Positions 15,957-26,300 of a DNA stretch of 35,103 bases are shown piece after piece (the stretch's first letter is position 1; each line of letters opens with the position of its first letter). The translations under genes and the position numbers were made by a program. The stretch lies in NCBI GenBank assembly GCA_017994575.1, contig JAGOKN010000024.1, positions 1 through 35,103 on the forward strand. The letters run 5' to 3'. The notes under the pieces were generated by a model, which was given only the letters and a program-made list of their open reading frames with translations, searched no databases and was not told where the DNA came from. This DNA is from Nitrosomonas sp. GTDB taxonomy: Bacteria; Pseudomonadota; Gammaproteobacteria; Burkholderiales; Nitrosomonadaceae.

Positions 15957-17258
15957 ATGAAAATTTACGATTTGATCGGTATTGGTTTTGGTCCTTCCAA
16001 TATCGCATTGGCGATTGCACTCGAAGAGAAAAAACAGGCCGATTATCCCGTTGAGTCTTTTTTTATTGAAAAACAGCCTAGTTTTGCTTGGCATGCCAAC
16101 ATGATGCTGGATAACGCGCATATGCAAGTTTCTTTTCTCAAGGATTTGGTCACCATGCGTAATCCAGCGAGTCGTTTTACGTTTATCAATTACCTGCACG
16201 AAAAGAACCGGTTACAGGATTTCATCAACCTCAAGACTTTTTTCCCTAGCCGTCATGAGTTTAATGATTATCTGGCATGGGCAGCAGCACATTTTGATCA
16301 TTGTTGTGCCTATGGAGAAGAAGTGATTGAAGTGCTTCCGGAAAACTTGGGTGACGAGATTACATTGTTACGAGTTCGCTCACGTGATAATGCGCAAGTC
16401 ATTCATGAACGGCTTACCCGAAATTTGGTGATCAGTATCGGCGGCCAACCCCGAATCCCCGATTGCTTCTTATCCTTAAAAGGCGATGCGCGTGTTTTTC
16501 ATTCGAATAATTACTTGAAGGAAATTACGCGGCATCCACATGTCAAGAAAATTGCTGTAGTAGGCGGGGGGCAGAGCGCATCTGAAATTTTTATGGATTT
16601 GCATCATCGCTCCAGTACCACACAAGTGGATCTGATTATGCGTGCTCGTTCGATCAAACCATCGGATGACAGTCCTTTTGTTAATGAAATCTTCAATACT
16701 GATTTTACCGATTATGTTTTCAATAGCCCGGAGCAGGAACGGAGCAAGATACTCGATGAATTCTGGCATACCAACTACGCTGCACCGGATCTGATTTTGA
16801 TTGAGCAGATCTTCAATGTGTTGTATCAGCAAAAAGTTTCCGGTATTGAACGCCATCGTTTTTTGCGGCGGCATGAAGTCAGAAAAGCAATCGCACAATC
16901 CAAGGGTATTCAGTTCACCCTGCATGATTTAAATACTGATAATGAACGAACGGTGACCTACGATGCGGTGGTTCTTGCCACAGGCTATCACCGTGATCAT
17001 TACAAATCTTTATTAGCTCCGCTGATCCCTTATTTCGAAGATCTGACAGTCGACCGTCAATATCGGGTATGCAGTGCCTCGCATTTCAAGCCGGCAATTT
17101 TTCTTCAGGGTGCTTGTGAATCCAGTCACGGCCTAAGCGATACCTTGTTGTCCGTGATGGCTATTCGCACCAGTGAAATCGCACAGGCGCTAGTTAATAC
17201 CTTGAGCCAATCTAAAGGCGTGCAAGCAAAGCGCAAGATGTCTTCGGCATTAGCTTAG
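15957..17258 (+). CDS. L-ornithine N5- / L-lysine N6-monooxygenase (PvdA/SidA/IucD family)
   Basis: A 433-residue flavin-dependent N-hydroxylating monooxygenase that uses NADPH and O2 to hydroxylate the side-chain amine, the first step towards a hydroxamate iron ligand. Motifs are the FAD site IGIGFGPSN (residues 7-15), the NADPH site GGGQSASE (from residue 203) and the C-terminal ATGYHRD motif (from residue 341). I chose ATG 15957 because an AAGGA lies 7 nt before it and the FAD motif follows at once; an in-frame start at 15798 would lie inside the acetyltransferase. Length is typical. Two NRPS pockets that look hydroxyornithine-like favour ornithine as substrate, but family motifs alone do not separate ornithine from lysine. 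Confidence 0.92.
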   Translation: MKIYDLIGIGFGPSNIALAIALEEKKQADYPVESFFIEKQPSFAWHANMMLDNAHMQVSFLKDLVTMRNPASRFTFINYLHEKNRLQDFINLKTFFPSRHEFNDYLAWAAAHFDHCCAYGEEVIEVLPENLGDEITLLRVRSRDNAQVIHERLTRNLVISIGGQPRIPDCFLSLKGDARVFHSNNYLKEITRHPHVKKIAVVGGGQSASEIFMDLHHRSSTTQVDLIMRARSIKPSDDSPFVNEIFNTDFTDYVFNSPEQERSKILDEFWHTNYAAPDLILIEQIFNVLYQQKVSGIERHRFLRRHEVRKAIAQSKGIQFTLHDLNTDNERTVTYDAVVLATGYHRDHYKSLLAPLIPYFEDLTVDRQYRVCSASHFKPAIFLQGACESSHGLSDTLLSVMAIRTSEIAQALVNTLSQSKGVQAKRKMSSALA

Positions 17259-17317
17259 TGAGATTTCTTGGCCTGAGTCACTTATTTCCAAATTAACAAT
17301 AATATTTACATCCCATT

Positions 17318-19612
17318 ATGAAACTCTATAAAAAGAACAACAGATTAAGAGTTAACCTAAAGTGCTCACTATTTTTATTTGCTTTGCAATTAATTATTCC
17401 TGTTCTGTCGGCCAATGGTTATGCACAGTCTCAGCAACAGGCTACAGATAGGCCCGTTGAAGCCAAAACCCAACAAAATAAAACTTCTTCAGAAGAAAAT
17501 CATACAGCACCATCAGTGCCGCCAAATACGACAATGCTGCCTCCGGTAACTGTTGAAGCTAAAGCCTCCGAAGAAGTTACTGGATATGTCGCCAAACGTA
17601 GTTCTACCGCCACCAAAACGGATACACCGATTATTGAGATACCGCAATCCGTTTCGGTTGTGACCCGTCGCGAGCTGGATATGCGCAGCGTACAGAATTT
17701 TACCGAAGCCTTGCGCTATGTTCCGGGGGTCACTGTTGATCAATTCGGATTTGATGGTCGTGGTTTTGAGTATTTACTGATGCGTGGCTTCAACGGTAAT
17801 CCGAATGCAAATTTCCGCGATGGATTAAGTAATGCTGCGCAAGGATTATTTTTCGGTGGTTTTATCACGGATACCTATGGATTGGAGCGCGTTGATGTTC
17901 TTCGTGGTCCTTCTTCGATGATGTTTGGTCGAGGAGATGCCGGAGGTATTGTCAATCGTATCACCAAGCAACCCAGTGCCACCCCGATCCGCGAAATTGA
18001 ATTTCAATATGGTAATTTTGACCGCAAAAGAATTGCTGCTGACATCGGTGCGGTCAGTAAGGATGGCACATTAATGTTCCGGCTAGTTACGACCGCACTG
18101 GATAGCGACACCCAAGTCAAACAACCCGATGCCGGTGGCGATCGTGCGCATAATGAACGTTTTTATATTGCGCCATCCATAACCTGGCGCCCTACGGTAG
18201 ATACGACCATTACGTTGATGGGCGATATACTCAATAATCGTAGTCAGTCATCACCGTTTTATATTACTGCGCCGGATGGTGGTTTTACAAAGGTATTGCA
18301 AAGCGATACGAAATTTTCAAGATACAACACGAATCAATCTTCGTTCAGCTATCAGATCGAACATCATTTCAACGAAATCTTTACTGTACGTCAGAATTTT
18401 CGTCATGCGCAACAGAGTGGGCAATTCAGGGACTTGTTTTCTCTTGATTATAATACGCCAGATCAACCGACATTAATGGATCGTGAGGCATATGGAACCA
18501 GAGAGCGGCTGCGTCAAACTGTACTCGATACCCATTTGCAGGCAAAACTCAATACCGGTCCGCTGCATCACATCATGTTATTGGGTGCAGATTGGAATCA
18601 GACCAATGCTTCAATGAAATATTTCGAAGGATACACAAATGGTTTTATCGTGCCTGGCATTGATATTCTTAATCCGGTGTATTCACAATCAATTCCCAGT
18701 CCTGATTTCTTGATTAATAATGCCAAGCAGAAAATTGATCAGCTTGGATTCTATATACAGGATCAAATTCGTTATAACGAAAATTGGATCCTGACTTTAG
18801 GAGGGCGTTTTGACAGAATTCATTCTAAAAATACGGATACTGTTAATCTATTCGAGGATCCCGCAGCCAATTCGCACACCAAGAAAAGTGCATTTACCGG
18901 ACGCGCGGGTCTAACTTATCTTTTTTCCAATGGCGTTGCTCCCTACGTAAGCTATTCGCAGTCATTTTTACCGCAACCTGGTTTATCTTCCAGCGGTCAT
19001 GCGTTTAATCCAACGCGCGGCGATCAATACGAAGTAGGTATCAAGTACCAGCCAGTAGGCGGCAGGAGCTTATATACAATGGCATTGTTTGACCTGACCA
19101 AAACCAATGTGCTGACACGTGACCCGAACGATATTTCCGGTATTCGCTTTATCCAAACTGGCGAAGTGGGATCGCGCGGGGCCGAGTTGGAGGCGCGGGG
19201 AGAAGTGTTACCCGGATTGAATGCTATTGGCACTTTTACTTATTATGAAATGAACATTAACAAAAGTAATGAAGATAATGTCGGCAAGATGCCGGTACAA
19301 GTGCCGAATACCCTAACATCCGCTTGGTTGGATTATTCCTTTAGGAACTTGGGCATTCCCTGGCTTCGGGGGCTGGGGATAGGTGGTGGGGTTCGTTATG
19401 TGGGAAGGGTTTTTAATGATGAGCAAAATACCAGTTCCACTCCGGCATTCACATTATTTGATGCAACACTTCGTTACGAGTATGGTCCCGTGCTTTTTAC
19501 ACTCAATGCGAGTAATGTATTTAATAACAAATATATAGCATCTACTTTCTTTAACAGAAACTACCTTGGTACAGAGCGAACTGTAGTCGGTACAATGGCA
19601 TTTAGATTTTAG
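17318..19612 (+). CDS. TonB-dependent ferric-siderophore receptor
   Basis: A 764-residue outer-membrane receptor that imports ferric siderophore using TonB energy. There is a signal peptide (about residues 1-36, ending NGYAQS), a polar linker, a likely TonB box in LPPVTVEA (about residues 73-80), a plug domain with PQSVSVVTRRELD, LRGPSSMMFGRGDAGGIVN, and a long beta-barrel ending in Phe (GTMAFRF). There is no N-terminal STN signalling domain, so it should not control an ECF sigma factor of the FpvA/FecA kind, and none is seen here. It follows the hydroxylase by 59 nt on the same strand and may be in its transcript. The receptor is intact, unlike some biosynthetic genes, so it could also serve for xenosiderophore uptake. 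Confidence 0.93.
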   Translation: MKLYKKNNRLRVNLKCSLFLFALQLIIPVLSANGYAQSQQQATDRPVEAKTQQNKTSSEENHTAPSVPPNTTMLPPVTVEAKASEEVTGYVAKRSSTATKTDTPIIEIPQSVSVVTRRELDMRSVQNFTEALRYVPGVTVDQFGFDGRGFEYLLMRGFNGNPNANFRDGLSNAAQGLFFGGFITDTYGLERVDVLRGPSSMMFGRGDAGGIVNRITKQPSATPIREIEFQYGNFDRKRIAADIGAVSKDGTLMFRLVTTALDSDTQVKQPDAGGDRAHNERFYIAPSITWRPTVDTTITLMGDILNNRSQSSPFYITAPDGGFTKVLQSDTKFSRYNTNQSSFSYQIEHHFNEIFTVRQNFRHAQQSGQFRDLFSLDYNTPDQPTLMDREAYGTRERLRQTVLDTHLQAKLNTGPLHHIMLLGADWNQTNASMKYFEGYTNGFIVPGIDILNPVYSQSIPSPDFLINNAKQKIDQLGFYIQDQIRYNENWILTLGGRFDRIHSKNTDTVNLFEDPAANSHTKKSAFTGRAGLTYLFSNGVAPYVSYSQSFLPQPGLSSSGHAFNPTRGDQYEVGIKYQPVGGRSLYTMALFDLTKTNVLTRDPNDISGIRFIQTGEVGSRGAELEARGEVLPGLNAIGTFTYYEMNINKSNEDNVGKMPVQVPNTLTSAWLDYSFRNLGIPWLRGLGIGGGVRYVGRVFNDEQNTSSTPAFTLFDATLRYEYGPVLFTLNASNVFNNKYIASTFFNRNYLGTERTVVGTMAFRF

Positions 19613-19684
19613 GCAACATGATGCTGAATTTATGCGCCCGCGTATCAATCGAGATGCCCGACTTTCATTATTGGGGAATATTTG

Positions 19685-20638
19685 ATGCCACTTAATCCGG
19701 ATTTGGCGGCATTTCTTGAGCTTGCTGAAGCAGGCGAGAGACCTGCGATGCACACGCTGACGCCTGAAAGGGCGCGTATGGAATACGATGCGTCGACGCA
19801 GATATTGGATGTTCCCGGGCCACCGGTTGGAAGTGTCACTGCTATTAGTATTCCATGCCGTGATGGCCAGCCAATCAATGCGCGACTCTATTTACCCACT
19901 GAATTTATGGAAGAGACGGGGCCTTTTCCAGTATTACTGTATTTTCATGGTGGTGGATATTGCATCGGCGGTCTTGATTCTCATGATTCCTTTTGTCGGT
20001 CATTGGCAGCTTTGACACCTTGCTGCGTATTAAATGTAGCCTATCGGCTAGCACCGGAACATCGGTTCCCAACGGCTGTTTATGATGCACAAGATGCCTA
20101 TCGATGGTTGCTGTCCACAGGATCTGAATACGGTTTGGATGTTACTCGACTTGCAGTTGGAGGTGATAGTGCTGGTGGCACATTGGCTACTGGATTAACG
20201 ATAGCAGCCCTTAATGAGAATTGGCCACAGCCAGTACGCCAAGTATTACTCTATCCCTGTACCAGCGTCTGGCAAAATACCGAGTCGCATCGTCGTTTTG
20301 AGCAAGGTTATTTACTTGAAGCGAAAACGCTTCAGTGGATGTTTGCAAACTATCTTCGTACCGATGCCGACAGAACGGACTGGCGTTTTGCACCGCTGCA
20401 GGCGAGTGATTTAGGTAATCTTGCGCCGACCTTCTTGGTTTTGGCCGAATACGATCCTTTACTTGACGAAGGAATCACGTATGCAGAAAAGCTTAAAGCT
20501 GCCGGTATTCCCACGTCGATCAAAATTTATTCCGGAATGACGCATGATTTTGCTCGTCTCAGTAACATCGTCAATGAAGCTAATCAAGTGCGTAAAGACA
20601 TAGCGGGCGAGCTTGCGCATGCATTTTATCCAAGATAG
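19685..20638 (+). CDS. Alpha/beta hydrolase, hormone-sensitive-lipase-type esterase
   Basis: A 317-residue cytoplasmic-looking esterase (no signal peptide). It has the oxyanion-hole motif HGGGY (His codon at 19946), the nucleophile elbow GDSAGG (Ser 162), the likely acid in AEYDPLLDEG and the His in GMTHDF. This is the HSL/acetyl-esterase family, which hydrolyses short acyl esters. ATG 19685 is preferred over TTG 19682 because GGGGA lies about 8 nt before it. It sits between receptor and efflux genes on the same strand, 72 nt after the receptor. A role in processing the siderophore is possible, but the family is very broad and not the IroE/Fes type. Confidence 0.85.
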   Translation: MPLNPDLAAFLELAEAGERPAMHTLTPERARMEYDASTQILDVPGPPVGSVTAISIPCRDGQPINARLYLPTEFMEETGPFPVLLYFHGGGYCIGGLDSHDSFCRSLAALTPCCVLNVAYRLAPEHRFPTAVYDAQDAYRWLLSTGSEYGLDVTRLAVGGDSAGGTLATGLTIAALNENWPQPVRQVLLYPCTSVWQNTESHRRFEQGYLLEAKTLQWMFANYLRTDADRTDWRFAPLQASDLGNLAPTFLVLAEYDPLLDEGITYAEKLKAAGIPTSIKIYSGMTHDFARLSNIVNEANQVRKDIAGELAHAFYPR

Positions 20639-20715
20639 ATTGAATAAATTGAACTTGCGCCTTCAGATTTTATTTATGATCAAGCACCCTGTTAAATGGA
20701 ATGGGATGGATCTAG

Positions 20716-22083
20716 GTGATTAGGATTCTTATTTGGGCGGTGCTATTTCTTATTCTGGCCGGTTGCATAACCGCACCACAACGACAGGTTGGAGAAGTCG
20801 GTGCGGCATTGCCGGATCAATGGGGAGAAAATGTAGCGTTTAGTCAACCGATCCCCACGCAGTGGGTGCAGACCTTCGGCGATGCGCAGTTGAATGCGCT
20901 GGTTGACACGGCGCTGGCGAACAATTATGAGTTGAAAGCGGCGGCAGCGCGGGTGGGTGCGGCGGTTGCGCAAGCACGTATCGATGGTTCAAGCCGCTGG
21001 CCGCAGTTTTTCTTCACTGCCGATCACCAGCAAGTGCAGATTCGTGAAGCGGGTTTTGGTTCATCCAGATTTGGTGTGTTTGAAGCGCTGTTTGGTTTGA
21101 GTTGGGAAGTGGATGTGTGGGGACGGATACGCGATTTTCAGCGAGCTTCCGTGTTAGAAGCGGACGCGATGAACACCGACTATTACGGTGCACGACTATC
21201 CCTGGCAGCACGGGTGGCACAAAGCTATTTTGAACTGACGGAAGCAAAACTCCTGGTGGCGATCGTCGAGCAATCGATTAAAGACCGTACCATCATCGCT
21301 AATCTGGTACGCGGGCGTTTTCAACGCGGTTTGGTGCGGGGACTGGATTTGCGCCTGGCACTCACCGATCTGGCGAATGCCGAGGCGGAACTCAAGGAAG
21401 CACGCAACCTGATCCAGAACATCGCGCGCCGGCTGGAGATTTTGTTGGGACATTATCCGGCAGGAAAGGAAATCGTATCGGCAACACTGCCGCAATTGCC
21501 CGCGGGCATCCCAGCTGGTCTACCGACTGAACTGCTGGAACGGCGGCCGGACTTGGTCGCCGCGTTCAGACGCCTGCAAGCCGACGACCTGAGAGCCGTC
21601 AGCGCAAAAAAATTGCGTCTGCCGCGCATTACCCTGACGGCTGCCGGCGGCACACGCAGTACCGACCTGACCGAATTGATCGATCCCAGATCTGCAGCCT
21701 GGAACGTATTTGCCGGACTCATGCAACCCCTGTTTACCGGCGGACGCATTACAGGCGAAATCTTTCGCACACAAGCGTTTGCAGAGGAAGCATTGAATAG
21801 TTACAAAAATACCGCACTGAATGCTTTCCGCGAAGTTGAACAAGCACTGGCGGCGGAAGAATGGCTCAGACAACAAGAAATATCGCTGAAGAAAGCTGTC
21901 GAACAAACTGAAGCCAGTCAGAAAATGGCGGTTTATTCTTACCGTAATGGCCTGATTGGAATCCTCACGTTACTGGACAGCTACCGCGGCACTCTCAATG
22001 CTCAAAGCGCCCACTTGTCGGTCACCCGGCAATTGCTCAGTAACCGCATCAATCTGTATCTGGCGCTGGGTGGAAATGTGTAA
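20716..22083 (+). CDS. Outer-membrane efflux lipoprotein, NodT/OprM family
   Basis: A 455-residue TolC-like outer-membrane channel with a lipoprotein signal (LILAGC, Cys at residue 16). It then shows the paired outer-membrane efflux repeats with the usual hints: WVQTFGDAQLNALVDTALANN near the N-terminus, ELLERRPDL in the middle and FREVEQALA near the C-terminal half. It begins with GTG 20716; an in-frame TAG lies immediately before it, so no earlier start exists. It is first gene of an apparent efflux operon, 48 nt before the fusion protein. With those two genes it forms a channel across both membranes. Confidence 0.92.
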   Translation: MIRILIWAVLFLILAGCITAPQRQVGEVGAALPDQWGENVAFSQPIPTQWVQTFGDAQLNALVDTALANNYELKAAAARVGAAVAQARIDGSSRWPQFFFTADHQQVQIREAGFGSSRFGVFEALFGLSWEVDVWGRIRDFQRASVLEADAMNTDYYGARLSLAARVAQSYFELTEAKLLVAIVEQSIKDRTIIANLVRGRFQRGLVRGLDLRLALTDLANAEAELKEARNLIQNIARRLEILLGHYPAGKEIVSATLPQLPAGIPAGLPTELLERRPDLVAAFRRLQADDLRAVSAKKLRLPRITLTAAGGTRSTDLTELIDPRSAAWNVFAGLMQPLFTGGRITGEIFRTQAFAEEALNSYKNTALNAFREVEQALAAEEWLRQQEISLKKAVEQTEASQKMAVYSYRNGLIGILTLLDSYRGTLNAQSAHLSVTRQLLSNRINLYLALGGNV

Positions 22084-22131
22084 TAAGACGACGGCAGTGA
22101 CCATAAACCGGAATTCGATCATTACCCCTAT

Positions 22132-23322
22132 ATGAACATACGCCGGCAACTATTCATCGCACTCACGATTGCGATTGCAGGCGGACTAGCCGCGCTTGCC
22201 ATTGTTAATTCGCCACCGCAAACCGATCAGCAGGAAGACATCGTCAAACCGCCTGCCGTCCGCGTCATCACGGTGAAACCTGAACGGTTGCGCATGGATG
22301 TGCGCTCGCAAGGGCGAGTCATGGCACAAACGGAGATAGACCTGGTTACTGGCGTTTCAGGCAATATCATCAAAGTTTCTCCGGCCTTTGTCAGTGGCGG
22401 TTTCTTCAAGAAAGGCGACCTGCTGGTTGCGATCGACCCGGCGGAATATGATCTGCGGGTAGCACAAGCGCAAGCCCGGGTTATGGAGGCGCAATACCAA
22501 CTGACGCGCGAAGAAGCGGAAGCCGAACAGGCACACGATGAATGGCAGCATTTGGGGCAAGGAGACCCCAGTCCGCTCAGCTTGAGGATTCCGCAATTGA
22601 AGGAAAAAAAAGCAAAACTTGCAGCCGAACAAGAAGAACTGAAAAATGCCCGGTTACTGCGGCAACGTACCGACATACGTGCACCCTTCGATGGCCGGGT
22701 GCGTAACAAAGATGTTGGGATGGGGCAATATCTCAGCAGCGGTGTCGTGTTAGGCAGAATCTACAACAGCGATTTGGCCGAGGTACGCCTGCCTTTAAGT
22801 ACGCAAGTGCTTGCTTTCGTGGATTTCACGGACTTACCCAATCGCACGCAATCCACACAAGGAGCAGCGGTGCAACTGACCGCAAACTACCAAGGACAGC
22901 AGCAAACCTGGCTGGGTCATATTGTGCGCAGTGAAGGCGTGATCGATCAAGAAACCGGCATGGTGATGGTGGTTGCACAAATTCCGGATCCATTTGGTTT
23001 GGGTGCAAAGAAACCTGCGCCATCGGGTACGAAATCACCGGCTGCCATTTTGCCGGTGGGTTTGTATGTCGAAGCTAACATCGAAGGGCGCTGGTTCGAT
23101 AATTTGATCGTTTTGCCAACGAGCGCATTGCTTAGGAATAATCAGGTCGCTGTCCTGGATCAAGATAATCGCTTACGTTTCCGCGCTGTGGAAATACTCA
23201 GGAGAGAACGCGAACAAGCCATCGTTAAGGCCGGATTAAATGCAGGGGAACGTGTATTGGTTTCCGGTTTGTCTCATCCGGTAGAAGAGATGGCAGTGGC
23301 GCCCATCGAGCTTGTTCCATGA
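22132..23322 (+). CDS. RND efflux periplasmic adaptor (membrane fusion protein)
   Basis: A 396-residue HlyD/AcrA-type adaptor. The N-terminus has one membrane anchor or signal (about residues 8-27). The first lipoyl half lies near GNIIKVSPAFVSGGFFKKGD, a Gln/Glu-rich coiled-coil hairpin covers about residues 110-185, and the second half has RAPFDGRVRNKDVGMGQYLSSG. The C-terminal beta-barrel and proximal domain follow. It joins the outer-membrane lipoprotein to the RND pump. Its stop overlaps the ATG of the pump gene by 4 nt (ATGA), so the two are translationally coupled. Confidence 0.93.
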   Translation: MNIRRQLFIALTIAIAGGLAALAIVNSPPQTDQQEDIVKPPAVRVITVKPERLRMDVRSQGRVMAQTEIDLVTGVSGNIIKVSPAFVSGGFFKKGDLLVAIDPAEYDLRVAQAQARVMEAQYQLTREEAEAEQAHDEWQHLGQGDPSPLSLRIPQLKEKKAKLAAEQEELKNARLLRQRTDIRAPFDGRVRNKDVGMGQYLSSGVVLGRIYNSDLAEVRLPLSTQVLAFVDFTDLPNRTQSTQGAAVQLTANYQGQQQTWLGHIVRSEGVIDQETGMVMVVAQIPDPFGLGAKKPAPSGTKSPAAILPVGLYVEANIEGRWFDNLIVLPTSALLRNNQVAVLDQDNRLRFRAVEILRREREQAIVKAGLNAGERVLVSGLSHPVEEMAVAPIELVP

Positions 23323-26300
23323 AACTGATTATCTGGTTTGCGCGGAATCCGGTTGCTGCCAACTTCCTCATGCTGCTTATTATTGCGGGGGGGGTGTTGG
23401 GTTTAACGATATCCAAGCGCCACACCGTTCCACCCGCACCACAGAATCAACTGCAAATTGAAATTAACTATCCTGGTGCAGGTCCTGCGGAAGTAGAGCA
23501 AGCGTTATGCATTCCCATTGAAGAAGCTATCCATGATCTGGAAGGCATTCGCCATATCAACTCAACAGCTCATCAGGCACAGTGCGAGATTATTGTTGAA
23601 TTTGATCCCGCAATAGGCTCCGCACGTTTCCAAGCTGCTGTGCAGGCCAGAATGGATCGCATTACGACTTTCCCAAAAGAAGTTGAGAAACTGAAAATCC
23701 AGGAAATGAAAATTGGCACATCTGCGGTAACCATCATGGTACATGGTGAAGTCGATATGCTGACCTTGATGCGTCAACGCGATCGATTGCAAGCCATGCT
23801 AAGTAAACATCCGGACATTGGATTGCTGACGCCTTGGCCTCAACTTTCTTATGAAATATCGATCGAGATCACAGCGGCGGATTTACGCCGCTATGCACTG
23901 AGTTTCGAGGAGATGGCAGAAGTCATTCGTGCTGCTTCCAATAACATACCGGCGGGGGAGCTGAAAAAATATGACGGCAAGTTGTTGTTAAGAAGTAATA
24001 ATCAAGCGATGACCGTGGCTGATTATGCAGCGATTAATATGCGGCCTGATCAGCATGGTACGCGTTTGCTGCTCGGCGATATTGCGCAGATTCGGGAAAC
24101 AGTCAGTGACAGGGATATATTGGCAAGAATCGATGGTAAACCGGCTGTGCAGATATTTGTAATCTCGAAAGACCGGATCAAAACCACGGTGGAAGCGGTT
24201 AATGAAGTCATTGCAGCATTTCGTTCCGAACTACCTCATGGGGTTGGCATTACCACTTGGGATGATTGGTCAAAATATTATGATCATAATATGTCCATGC
24301 TGTGGGAAAACGCAGTATCAGGCTTCATTTTGGTTTTTCTGATCTTGATGTTTACCATGCGATTTTATCTGGCGTTATGGGTGAGCTGCGGTATTTTGAT
24401 TTCTTTGCTGGGAGCACTCTGGTTGATGCCGATGCTGGGAATCTCGCTGAATACTTACTCAATCGCCGCTCTGATTCTGATTATGGGTGTGTTGGCGGAT
24501 GACGCTATTGTCGTGGGTGAGAATATTTATACCCATCAGCAACGAGGGCGGCCCGGCTTATCAGGTGCAATCAGTGGAACGCTGGAAGTCGCACCACTAG
24601 TAGTATTGATGGTGTCGTCCACGATGATTGCTTTCATCCCCGGACTATTTTTGCCGGGTCTCAGCGGATACTTGATGTACAACATTTCCCTGGTGATTAT
24701 CATAACTCTGGCGTTTTCGATGTTGGAAGCGCTGCTGATTTTGCCTGCTCATCTGGCCGTTAATTTTACACCTGCTAAAAAACAAAACGCCTGGTCTGCG
24801 ACTATCAATGTAATCCAAGAACGGGTAGATGCCGGATTGCAATGGCTTATTGATGATATGTATATCCCGGTACTGAAATCACTATTAAGGTTCCGCTATA
24901 TAACGCTATCGGTGTTCTCTATTGTATTAATCATTACGGGCGCGCTGGTTTTTTCCGGACGTATTCACAGTGTGATGGAAGCGCCTGTGAATGACTATTA
25001 TTTGTTTGCCATTCTTCAGCTTCCGGCGGGCACTCCATTTGAAGAAGCTAATCATCAGATGATGCGCCTGGAGCATATTGCCAACGAGATCAGGATTGAA
25101 TTGAATACCGAGCTAGGACTCGGTGCATCGGATAAATTAAAGGATAGTTTTCAGCATATTATCGCTGTCATTGATGACAATTCCGGTTTTGTAGACATCG
25201 AAATAGCGATTGATGAACGTATTCGTTCTCGAGTGGATAGTATTAAGAGGCAATGGCAGGCGCGTTTTGGTGAGTTGCCTGCCGGTACGACGCTGTCTTT
25301 CCAAACCTTCTGGCCACGGGAGATGGGTATGCCTGCCACGCATTCTGCAAAGGCTATCGAGTTGAAGTTAATGGCAGCCGATGCTGCGCTGCAAAGTGCT
25401 GCAGGGGAAATCCTCAAAGCCAGGCTTTCTTCTTATGCCGGCGTACACAGCGTGGCTGGTTCTATGCAGTCCGGTAAACCTGAATTGCGTCTCAAACTTA
25501 AACCTGAAGTGGCATTTCATGGATTGACGATGCAAAGTCTGGGGGAGCAAGTACGTCATGGTTTTTTTGGACTGGAAGTGCAACGCTTTTATCAGAATCG
25601 AGATGAACTTCGCGTGATGCTGCGTTTTCCTTCCGAGCATCGCCGTTCCCTGGATGATTTATATCGCATGCCGATTAAGCTGGACAACGGCAGCACTGCT
25701 CCGTTTGCCGCAGTGGCCGAAGCTGAATATACGCCAGGTTTTTCCAGCATTACCCGACAAAACCGCGAGCGAATCCAAACAATCAGTGCGGAAGTTTTTA
25801 AAGGAGAAGCTAACGCTGAGGTTATTCTTGCTGATTTGCGCGCCAATGTGATTCCGGAATTGGAAGCGCAATATCCGGGACTCAAGATCGAACCGAGTCA
25901 AACCAGGCAGAAGCAGGAGCAAGCCATGTCAACTTTATGGGGCTATGGCGCACTGGCAGTGCTGGGAATCTACGCGTTGCTGGCTGTTCCGCTACGTTCT
26001 TATACACAACCGTTAGTCATTATGTTGGCCATTCCATTCGGTTTCGTTGGTGCAGTATTGGGCCATTTGTTGCTGGAGATTCCTTTATCGCTGGAATCTT
26101 ATGTGGCGTTATTTGCCGTGGGGGGAGTTGCTATCAACGATAGTTTGATATTGGTGGCAAAAATCAACGACATGTTACGGAAAAACACATCGATTTATAA
26201 GGCTGTGGTTCTGGCGGGTAAGGCACGTTTTCGCGCGATATTCCTGACCACGGCGACTACTGTGATGGGATTGCTGCCACTTATCAACGAACAAAGCTCG

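Noticed and set aside
17259-17317. Fur box before the TonB receptor (AATAATATTTACATCCCATT)
   Set aside because: AT-rich but poorly matching the Fur consensus in the second half.
22227-22709. 160-codon minus-strand ORF within the adaptor gene
   Set aside because: Antisense to an intact membrane fusion protein; Ser/Arg/Cys-rich as expected of a shadow frame.
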